Of a DNA stretch of 45,010 nucleotides, positions 36,001 to 41,734 are shown one piece after another. Every line of letters starts with the position of its first letter. The stretch's first letter is position 1. Position numbers and translations under genes: made by a program. The DNA comes from a virus. The notes under the pieces were generated by a model that ran no database searches, had not been told where the DNA came from, and saw only the letters and a list, made by a program, of their open reading frames with translations. The DNA is taken from positions 1-45,010 of the IMG/VR virus record IMGVR_UViG_3300048550_000393. One strand, 5' to 3'.

Positions 36001-37924
36001 CTACAGCAGAAATTTAACATATACTGGTAACTACACACGTAATAGCACAGTAACGGTCTACTATACTGGTAACTACACGCGTGGCGTAACATATACTGGT
36101 AACTATGGTCGTACTCGTGCTACTAACTATACCGGAGACTTCACTGGTAACTATAGTCGTACACGTGCAGCATCATATGTTGGTGATTACTCTAGAAACC
36201 GTGCAGCATCATATGCTGGTAACTATGCTGGTGATTACTCTCGTACTCGTGCAGCATCATATGCCGGAGATTACTCTAGAAACCGTGCAGCATCATATGC
36301 TGGTAACTTTGCCGGAGATTACTCTCGTACTCGTGCGGCATCATATGCTGGTAACTATTCACGTGACCGTGTAACTAACTTTACTGGTAACTTTGCTGGA
36401 GATTACGCTCGTAACCGTGCGTTCTCATATGCTGGAGATTACTCTCGTACACGTACTGGTGCTTATACTGGTAACTATGGCCGTACTCGTACTGGTAACT
36501 ATACTGGTAACTATGCTCGTACATCAACACGAACAAGAACTGAAACTGGTTACTATACGAGAGCTGGATACTATGCTGGTGACTACACTGGTAACTATAC
36601 TCGTACTCTAGGATACGCTGGCGACTATGTCGGTAACTATGCTCGTACAAGTACTCGTACATCTACACGTACTCGTTACTCTGCATATGCCCGTACACGC
36701 ATCACTAACTATGTTGGTGATTTCACGCGTGATCGTGTAACTAACTTTGCTGGTAACTTCGTAGGTAACTACGCAAGAACTTCTACTCGAACTTCTACAC
36801 GTACTCGTTACTCTGCTTATGCACGTACTCGTATCACTAACTACATTGGTGACTTCACACGTACCTCGACTCGTACCTCGACTCGTAACCGTGGTTCTGC
36901 TTATGCAAGAACTCGTATCACTAACTACGTTGGAGATTTCACAAGAGATCGCGTAACTAACTTTGCTGGTAACTTCGTAGGAAACTATGCTCGTGGATAC
37001 GCAGGCGATTACGTAGGTAACTATGCTCGTGGATACGCAGGCGATTTCGCTGGTAACTACACTGGTGAGTATACTCGTACATCTACACGTACTCGTTACT
37101 CTGCATACGTACGTAACCGAATTTCGGTATACACTCGTAACCGTAGTTCAGCATATGCTCGTGATCGTGTAACCAACTTTGCTGGTGACTTCACTGGTAA
37201 CTACACAAGAACGTTCTCTGGTCAATACTCACGTAACTACGCTGGTAACTTCATCGGTGATTATGTTGGTGACTTCGGTGGAAACTATGTTGGTAATTAT
37301 ACTCGCGACTTCGGTGGAAACTACGTAGGAAACTACGCACGTGGCTTCGCTGGTGATTACGTAGGTAACTATGCAAGAACCTTTGTTGGTGAATACACTG
37401 GTGCTTACTCTGGAACTTACTCACGACAATTTGGTGGAAACTACGTAGGTAACTACGCAAGAAACTATGTTGGTGAATACACAGGAACCTATGCAAGAAC
37501 GTTTACTGGTAACTACTCTCGTGGGTTCTCTGGTCAATATACTCGTGACTTTGCTGGTGACTTTACTGGAAACTATGCAAGAACGTTTGCTGGTGAGTAC
37601 ACAGGAGCATATGCTCGTGACTTCGTCGGTGACTTTGTAGGCAACTACTCACGTGATTTCGTAGGTAACTACTCACGTGTCCGTGTATCTGCTTACTCAA
37701 GAATCCGTAGTTCTGCATACTCCGGTACTTACTCACGTGATCGTGTATCTACATACGTAGGTGACTTCACTGGTAACTACTCACGCGGATTTACTGGTAA
37801 CTACTCACGCAACTTCGGTGGCAACTACTCACGCTCCTTCCTAGGTAACTATGTTGGTGCAACGATTAGTGACACTCTAGTACATACACCAGAAGTGTAT
37901 ACACTATACTGTAGGGTTGCATAA
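33005..37924 (+). CDS. Giant tetrapeptide-repeat virion protein
   Basis: This 1639-residue protein starts at GTG 33005 after a GAGAG purine tract. Residues 1-268 are a non-repetitive head (QEFTPAQEMYLAVKVGEALA; later GTWVPRGSASNTRR) that probably attaches it to the virion. From residue 269 to 1619 the chain reads as consecutive tetrads, mainly [FY]-x-G-[NDT], [FY]-x-R-x, R-[VIAN]-[ST]-x and S-T-R-T. A non-repetitive island at about 897-985 (SGFQIQTSFAQPTYYWEVQY; GRGSYHSSGFGAPRYYIRR) interrupts them, and some two-residue slips follow it. The last 20 residues are unique. The protein is rich in Tyr, Arg, Gly, Asn and Thr with almost no acidic clusters or Lys. Similar repeats occur in cyanophage structural proteins; their fold is unknown to me. 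A solenoid or fibrous shaft is likely. Confidence 0.85.
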   Translation: MSASSIPLKIKNTDGDLQEFTPAQEMYLAVKVGEALAEASAGDVGDISLTNGTNIGSFVDTYYNEPAGTHPMSAITGTSVTTTLKQVAGSASESGSDFARPVGYYADNSNPGFYEMVDSDLDNLTNRALKNVETLGLQGAYELSTSSPGSDWTKHIDGVFSDTHGDGTTTQYHIWKKVTLATPPAGVTTTRPVATDYDGTSSFSGFKEMSDAEIKYTLGQRAKSLRATAGAIGSYQLRSSAQGAPTLAGTWVPRGSASNTRRTIVDVAYSRTRNSAYTRTRISAYTRNRISTYTRNSVDTFSRTFVGEYTGAYSRDFVGNYARDYVGNYARTRVSSYTRNRLTAFTGYFAGTYNRSRVSTYVRNRITPFTGTFSRNRVSSYTRGRVSTYTGTYSRTRSSAYTADYTRTRVSAYTGTYSGTYSRNRVSAYAGTYTRNRVSTYARTSTRTRTSAYSADYTRTRITNYTRDRVTNFAGVFSRARVSSYTRNRVTNFAGNFVGNYARGFVGNYSRGFAGNYSRGYAGDYVGNYARVSTRTSTRTRYSAYARTSTRTRYSAYTRDRVTNFAGNFVGNYATTFTGDFVGNYSRTFVGNYGGNFVGNYATTFTGDFVGNYARGYAGNYAGDYVGNYSRDRVTNFAGNFIGNYATTFTGDFVGNYARGYAGNYAGDYVGDYARTSTRTRYQTYDYTRNSTRTSTRTLAYTRTLYYAGDFVGNYSRNRAFSYAGDYSRNRAFSYVGNYGRTRTGNYTGNYGRTRATNYAGNFVGNYGRTRAASYVGNYGRTSTRTRNATYTGNYGRTRAASYVGNYGRTSARTRNATYTGNYGRTRAASYVGDYSRNRATNFTGNFAGDYSRGRAATLDYTRDSINGGSFTGNYSRNRASSVSYTRYNYSTRVSTRESTGSGSSWSGFQIQTSFAQPTYYWEVQYEGGIYIYNIHWDGFAGSTALSNGSTTTITVGGVTYGRGSYHSSGFGAPRYYIRRLSPNTFTGNYSGNYTGALYYSRNLTYTGNYTRNSTVTVYYTGNYTRGVTYTGNYGRTRATNYTGDFTGNYSRTRAASYVGDYSRNRAASYAGNYAGDYSRTRAASYAGDYSRNRAASYAGNFAGDYSRTRAASYAGNYSRDRVTNFTGNFAGDYARNRAFSYAGDYSRTRTGAYTGNYGRTRTGNYTGNYARTSTRTRTETGYYTRAGYYAGDYTGNYTRTLGYAGDYVGNYARTSTRTSTRTRYSAYARTRITNYVGDFTRDRVTNFAGNFVGNYARTSTRTSTRTRYSAYARTRITNYIGDFTRTSTRTSTRNRGSAYARTRITNYVGDFTRDRVTNFAGNFVGNYARGYAGDYVGNYARGYAGDFAGNYTGEYTRTSTRTRYSAYVRNRISVYTRNRSSAYARDRVTNFAGDFTGNYTRTFSGQYSRNYAGNFIGDYVGDFGGNYVGNYTRDFGGNYVGNYARGFAGDYVGNYARTFVGEYTGAYSGTYSRQFGGNYVGNYARNYVGEYTGTYARTFTGNYSRGFSGQYTRDFAGDFTGNYARTFAGEYTGAYARDFVGDFVGNYSRDFVGNYSRVRVSAYSRIRSSAYSGTYSRDRVSTYVGDFTGNYSRGFTGNYSRNFGGNYSRSFLGNYVGATISDTLVHTPEVYTLYCRVA
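33809..37861 (+). repeat. 12-bp (tetrapeptide) repeat region
   Basis: Codon-level tandem repeat with a period of 12 bases, in runs of near-identical copies (for example the GGTAACTTCGTAGGTAACTA type). A strict four-residue register with an aromatic, Arg or Ser at position 1 holds across some 315 units. The island at about 35693-35960 is the only long interruption. Confidence 0.88.
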
Positions 37925-37945
37925 TCGCTCTAAGTATGGTATAAT
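37917..37945 (+). promoter_or_regulatory. Possible sigma70-type promoter
   Basis: TTGCAT and TATAAT are separated by 17 bases, a near-consensus arrangement overlapping the end of the repeat-protein gene. The predicted start falls just before the hairpin at 37957-37978. It may serve the 38039 gene early in infection or may be a chance match. Confidence 0.4.
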
Positions 37946-37956
37946 ATGAGAACAAG

Positions 37957-37981
37957 GCGGGTCATTCATTTGACCCGCTTT
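37957..37981 (+). terminator. Hairpin terminator after the tetrapeptide-repeat gene
   Basis: An 8-bp perfect stem GCGGGTCA/TGACCCGC with a six-base loop is followed by TTTAT. The T-run is short, so termination is probably partial and some transcription continues into the enzyme genes. Confidence 0.65.
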
Positions 37982-38038
37982 ATCTCAACACTATATACAT
38001 TATAACTTTGAATGAATTGAACTCTCTGGAGATATTTA

Positions 38039-38500
38039 ATGAGTCGTAAGCAATGGATGAATAATGCGTTCTGGGAAACAGACGAAAAGAAAGAACTAAA
38101 CTGTATTTTAGAACTTGAAGATGATGTGGGTAGAGTAACCGCCCAACAAATGTTTTTACATCGGCATGATAAGAACGGTGTTGAAAACGAACTGTTTAAT
38201 GAAGTAGTCGAGGCCTTAGGTGCTGATGCGATTGATAAGGAAACAACCGATCGCGTTATTCGCAAGAAGGCACAAGCAGAAGAAGAGAAGATGCGTGATG
38301 AAGAACATGATAAAGCACGTAAACTTGAAAAACTCTTCAATTATAAGATGGAAGCTTTTGAAGTAGATGATATTAAAAGTTCCAAAAACCGTAAGTTGAA
38401 GGCAAAATTGCGTCGTGCAAAATCTAAGATTGAAGTCGACATGTACTCAATCATGATTCTACAAGACCAACTAGAGGCCGAGACTAATGGAAAAGACTAA
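38039..38500 (+). CDS. Helical protein of unknown function, possible fibre assembly factor
   Basis: This 153-residue protein is highly charged and almost wholly helical: DKETTDRVIRKKAQAEEEK and DEEHDKARKLEKLFNYKM form a coiled coil, followed by a basic SSKNRKLKAKLRRAKSKIEV stretch and a final helix. No catalytic motif is seen. A GGAG ribosome-binding site precedes the ATG. It overlaps the following glycosyltransferase gene by 14 bases. Position between the repeat protein and the modification enzymes suggests a fibre chaperone or a partner that brings enzyme and substrate together; this is inference only. Confidence 0.7.
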   Translation: MSRKQWMNNAFWETDEKKELNCILELEDDVGRVTAQQMFLHRHDKNGVENELFNEVVEALGADAIDKETTDRVIRKKAQAEEEKMRDEEHDKARKLEKLFNYKMEAFEVDDIKSSKNRKLKAKLRRAKSKIEVDMYSIMILQDQLEAETNGKD

Positions 38501-39224
38501 AGGATTTATAATTGTTTCGTCCAAGAAACGAAACTTTTATTTGTACGGACTAAATCTTGCAGAGTCTCTCAGGGACTATTATGAACCTGAAGAAGAATGT
38601 AAGATCTGTATCGTTACAGAAGAACGATTTATTGATGACCGTGGTAGAGAAGTAGCAGATGATATTATATTCTGTGATGACCACTACCGCGCTAAACTAT
38701 GGGGGATGGCAAAATCCCCGTATGACTTGACAATGTACATTGATGCTGACATGGAATGTGAGCATGAAGACATTATCAAGGTTTGGGATGAAATGAAAGA
38801 CCATGATGTGGTCTTCTCTGCATTGACAGATGATCGTGACTATATTTACGCAGAAAGAGACTTTGATACTCCAGAAGGTAGTGCGAAGTTTACATTATGC
38901 GGTGGTGTATGTTTATATGATATGACCAAACCAATTGTTCGTGAATTCATGAATGACTGGTGGGATTTGACGTTCAGGCAAATGAACGATACTTGGTGGC
39001 CAGAAGGGTATATTGACAGTCTCAAGTCTTGGGACCAATTTTCTCTTTGGTGGTTAGTCGAGAAAGAAGAAAAATATAAGGACCTCAAGGTTGGTATCTT
39101 TGATGACGACTTGAGGTGGAATTATTACAACGCTCTTAATTGGGCGATAACAAAACCTGAAACGGGACCAGTGATACTACGTCACTTCTCGGCAGGTTTA
39201 AATAAGGATACTCCAATCGTATGA
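38487..39224 (+). CDS. GT-A fold glycosyltransferase-like protein
   Basis: This 245-residue protein resembles nucleotide-diphospho-sugar transferases. The N-terminus GFIIVSSKKRNFYLYGLNLA starts a Rossmann-like half. KLWGMAKSPYDLTMYIDADM has the DxD motif (DAD) that binds metal and sugar nucleotide. SAKFTLCGGVCLYDMTKPIV and a Trp-rich segment around WPEGYIDSLKSWDQFSLWW resemble acceptor-side motifs of GT8-like and related enzymes. The C-terminal PVILRHFSAGLNKD contains a His that may complete the metal site. It differs from the GT2-like enzyme at 19174, so the two transferases are not recent duplicates. Its stop overlaps the oxygenase start by ATGA. Confidence 0.78.
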   Translation: MEKTKGFIIVSSKKRNFYLYGLNLAESLRDYYEPEEECKICIVTEERFIDDRGREVADDIIFCDDHYRAKLWGMAKSPYDLTMYIDADMECEHEDIIKVWDEMKDHDVVFSALTDDRDYIYAERDFDTPEGSAKFTLCGGVCLYDMTKPIVREFMNDWWDLTFRQMNDTWWPEGYIDSLKSWDQFSLWWLVEKEEKYKDLKVGIFDDDLRWNYYNALNWAITKPETGPVILRHFSAGLNKDTPIV

Positions 39225-39928
39225 CACAGGTAAACGACTCATATCTAAAGCACATACAGGTAAACAACCCTGAGTTGCTAGAGATTCTAAACGAATACGC
39301 CAAGTTGCATACCACGAAAGGTTTCGAAGAGAACTGTCACCTATCCTCTGCACAACACATTCGACAGCGTCCATACTTTGTTGGACCAGTTCATATGGAT
39401 GAGATCGTTGCACAGGGTCAAGGACACGAAGGTTTCCCAGACGAACTTGTTGGTTACAACTTTAAACTTTCAGATAAAGCACACATGATGTTTGAAAAGG
39501 ATGCAGATCCACTTTTCAAACGTGACATGACTCATCACCTACGTGACTTAAACGATAAGATGATGAACTTTTTGTCAGTCAAGCATAACGCACTTGCAGC
39601 AGTGTATCCGCCAGGCGGCTTCATCTCTTGGCACAACAATGCAAATGCTCCAGGCTATAACTTAATCTTCTCTTACTCAGAAGATGGTTCAGGTTACTTT
39701 GAGTATATCCACCCAGAGACTAAAGAAGTAATTCGTTGTCAAGACAAGCCAGGTGAATGGACTTGTAAGGCTGCATACTTCGGTCACTACGGTGAGTCAG
39801 ACAAAGTAATGTATCATGCTGCATCTACAGAAGATTGGCGTTGCACAGTCTCTTATGTTTTTGATTACTCAGAAGCATCCGAAGGTTTCCGTGCAATGGT
39901 TCTTGCAGATATTGAATCTGAAGACTAA
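39221..39928 (+). CDS. 2OG-Fe(II) oxygenase-like protein with HxN in place of HxD
   Basis: This 235-residue protein has the double-stranded beta-helix pattern of phage 2-oxoglutarate oxygenases: AAVYPPGGFISWHNNANAPG, then NLIFSYSEDGSGYFEYIHPE, a QDKPGEWTCKAAYFGHYGE block and VMYHAASTEDWRCTVSYVFD. The first iron ligand pair reads H-N-N, so an Asn stands where Asp or Glu normally completes the facial triad. The distal His (MYHAAS) and the 2OG-binding Arg (DWRCTV) are present. I recall cyanophage oxygenases with a similar WHNN segment, so this may be a family trait rather than decay. Coupled by ATGA to a glycosyltransferase, it forms the second oxygenase/transferase pair of the window. A late promoter follows it. 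Confidence 0.78.
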   Translation: MTQVNDSYLKHIQVNNPELLEILNEYAKLHTTKGFEENCHLSSAQHIRQRPYFVGPVHMDEIVAQGQGHEGFPDELVGYNFKLSDKAHMMFEKDADPLFKRDMTHHLRDLNDKMMNFLSVKHNALAAVYPPGGFISWHNNANAPGYNLIFSYSEDGSGYFEYIHPETKEVIRCQDKPGEWTCKAAYFGHYGESDKVMYHAASTEDWRCTVSYVFDYSEASEGFRAMVLADIESED

Positions 39929-39955
39929 AAATATTTTCTTCTAACCTTGAACTGT

Positions 39956-39963
39956 TATAAATA
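39956..39963 (+). promoter_or_regulatory. T4-type late promoter
   Basis: An exact TATAAATA lies 40 bases before the ATG of the 116-residue gene and 27 bases after the oxygenase stop. It opens the last fibre unit. Confidence 0.82.
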
Positions 39964-40003
39964 GAGGAAGACGTTTTATAAACAGTTCAGGGTTTTAAGG
40001 ATT

Positions 40004-40354
40004 ATGGCTACTTACGAAGATTTTACAATTGACCAAGGTGCGGATCTAGCTCTACAAATAGAGTTGGTGAACCCCGATGGTTCACAGAAAGACCTTACTG
40101 GTTATTCAGTAGCAGCCAAAATGAAAAAAACTTACAGAAGTGCTGAGTCGATCGACTTTACTGCTGTAATACCTACTCCCCCTTTAGAGGGCGTCGTTAC
40201 AATATCCTTAACTAACTTGCAAACTGATACTTTATCCACTCGTGGTAGATATGTCTATGATGTTGAAATAAGCTTCAATGATGAAGAAGGTAACACTATC
40301 ATAGAAAGAATACTGGAAGGTAAGATCAAAGTCAACCCTTCGGTAACAAGGTAA
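40004..40354 (+). CDS. Small immunoglobulin-like virion protein
   Basis: This 116-residue beta-sandwich-type protein starts TYEDFTIDQGADLALQIELV and continues PDGSQKDLTGYSVAAKMKKT, then a PLEGVVTISLTNLQTDTL strand pair and GRYVYDVEISFNDEEGN. The pattern (D-Q-G-A/S-D...DLTGYS..A..RK) is typical of small structural proteins in T4-like marine phages and resembles the N-terminal domain of BppU-type baseplate proteins. It has its own late promoter and lies four bases before the next gene. Probably a fibre-base or head decoration subunit. Confidence 0.78.
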   Translation: MATYEDFTIDQGADLALQIELVNPDGSQKDLTGYSVAAKMKKTYRSAESIDFTAVIPTPPLEGVVTISLTNLQTDTLSTRGRYVYDVEISFNDEEGNTIIERILEGKIKVNPSVTR

Positions 40355-40358
40355 TACC

Positions 40359-41237
40359 ATGCCTATACGAAGAGTCAGTGGTGTAACCGGAGTAACATCA
40401 ATCAATGGGTTTGGTTCTGGAACCAAGGTCAAACGAGTTACTGTCGGTCGTCCTATTAGTAATGTTGTTCAGAATATCGGTGCAAATATAAAGACATTTG
40501 ATGGTCTTGGTGATATTCCTAGTATTGAAGAACTAAAACTAGGCGAGATTGGTATAAATACTCAGGACGGCAAACTCTATATTAAACGAGAGTATGATGG
40601 TGGCGTTCAAACAATTGTAGAGATTGGCGCTGTAGGAGATGAGAGTCTCTCTGCGACAACTACATTTAACGCATACATCTATACCTCTGACGGAACACTA
40701 GAAGTTATAACAGGATCAGACGACGCTGGTAACGTATTACAATACGATCCAGATCCGAACAGTCCATCAAGAATTCAAGTATATCTCAACGGTGTCTTAC
40801 TCCATCAAGGAATAGACTACGTTGCAGATGACGGGAGTACTATCTCCCTAACTCACGTTGTAGACGCAGAACAAGTTGTTCAAGTAGCAGCCTACAATTC
40901 CACAGGCGTTTCTTTTGGAAACGACCTCATAATAGATGACCACTTTGCCTTCATTGTAGGCACTAACGAAGAAACTCGTTTTTATCATAATGGTACTGAC
41001 ACAATCATTAAACATTTAGGTTTCAATGATAGTCAGTTTAAAATGCAGTATCAAAATGATGATCGACTTGTTATGGATGACACGGGAGTTCAACTCTTTG
41101 GTCCCTATACCCTAAATGGTAACAATGTCGCCACTCAAGTTGAAATAGATGCATTACATACTAGAATTAACGGATTAGATAGTGACATACAAGAAATTAA
41201 CCAGCTGTTGCAAGATTTATTACAGTTCAGGCAATAA
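40359..41237 (+). CDS. Virion or fibre protein of unknown role
   Basis: This 292-residue protein has a basic N-terminus (PIRRVSGVTGVTSINGFGSG) that leads to an IPSIEELKLGEIGINTQDGK segment of the type found in phage fibre proteins (the LGEIaiNt.dGklYik motif). A beta domain around QVYLNGVLLHQGIDYVADDG is a common fibre strand-turn element, also seen in the next gene. Residues about 200-250 form a short beta region. The C-terminal 40 residues are a coiled coil (IDALHTRINGLDSDIQEINQ). This order of attachment, beta domain and trimerising helix fits a short fibre. Confidence 0.75.
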   Translation: MPIRRVSGVTGVTSINGFGSGTKVKRVTVGRPISNVVQNIGANIKTFDGLGDIPSIEELKLGEIGINTQDGKLYIKREYDGGVQTIVEIGAVGDESLSATTTFNAYIYTSDGTLEVITGSDDAGNVLQYDPDPNSPSRIQVYLNGVLLHQGIDYVADDGSTISLTHVVDAEQVVQVAAYNSTGVSFGNDLIIDDHFAFIVGTNEETRFYHNGTDTIIKHLGFNDSQFKMQYQNDDRLVMDDTGVQLFGPYTLNGNNVATQVEIDALHTRINGLDSDIQEINQLLQDLLQFRQ

Positions 41238-41269
41238 TAAAAAAACCCTATAGTGAAGAACATTTCACG

Positions 41270-41277
41270 TATAAATA
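41270..41277 (+). promoter_or_regulatory. T4-type late promoter
   Basis: An exact TATAAATA lies 37 bases before the ATG of the 119-residue gene. A small inverted repeat GTGAA/TTCAC (41253-41268) lies immediately upstream. Confidence 0.82.
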
Positions 41278-41314
41278 ACAGGGTATATTAACCATTCTAT
41301 AGTATCTCATCAAT

Positions 41315-41674
41315 ATGATCAATAATAAGTCCTTTAACAGGGTACTTGCAGAGAGTTTATTTAATCTTGCAAAACAAAAGCAAGATCAAGTCTCTGCATC
41401 TCCTGGCCAAGAAACTGCACTATTCGATTATATCGAAGGTACCTCTTCATCAACCAATGACCGCACAGTGATTCCTGAAGCACAATCGATCACTGCTCAG
41501 GGCAACACTGCGCTATTTCAATTGAACGGTACGCCAACTCGTGATGATTTGATTGATGTATGGGTGAACGACGTTCTTCAGCATCCTGAAGAAATCTATG
41601 AAACCATCAATGATACTATACAGTTTTTTGAGATCCCCCCGCAAGGGACGGACATATACATCAAATTTCGTTAG
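41315..41674 (+). CDS. Small virion protein with fibre-type beta domain
   Basis: This 119-residue protein has a short N-terminal helix (SFNRVLAESLFNLAKQKQDQ), then a Ser/Thr-rich linker, then a beta domain (NTALFQLNGTPTRDDLIDVW, VNDVLQHPEEIYET, FEIPPQGTDIYIKFR). The LNG..L..G and VND-L strand pattern parallels the QVYLNGVLLHQG element of the gene upstream, suggesting a shared fold. It probably belongs with the long fibre that follows it by 60 bases. Confidence 0.72.
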   Translation: MINNKSFNRVLAESLFNLAKQKQDQVSASPGQETALFDYIEGTSSSTNDRTVIPEAQSITAQGNTALFQLNGTPTRDDLIDVWVNDVLQHPEEIYETINDTIQFFEIPPQGTDIYIKFR

Positions 41675-41680
41675 TATATT

Positions 41681-41694
41681 ATTAAACGTTTAAT
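41681..41694. repeat. Perfect 14-bp palindrome upstream of the long fibre gene
   Basis: ATTAAACGTTTAAT is exactly self-complementary and lies 40 bases before the fibre ATG. It could be a protein-binding site or an mRNA structure. It is AT-rich, so chance is possible. Confidence 0.45.
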
Positions 41695-41734
41695 TATATT
41701 CCAATACCAATAACTTAACCTAGGAGATAACCTA

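Noticed and set aside
33420-37496. Alternative-frame and antisense open frames within the tetrapeptide-repeat gene.
   Set aside because: The 12-bp periodicity keeps other frames free of stops; the products are repetitive and have no ribosome-binding sites.
33005-37861. CRISPR-like or DNA-level tandem repeat array.
   Set aside because: The repeats are in frame, vary mainly at third codon positions and encode a conserved protein pattern; there are no unique spacers of constant length.
40553-40560. A further exact TATAAATA match.
   Set aside because: It lies inside the coding sequence of the 292-residue protein, far from any downstream start codon, and encodes conserved residues (Gly-Ile-Asn).
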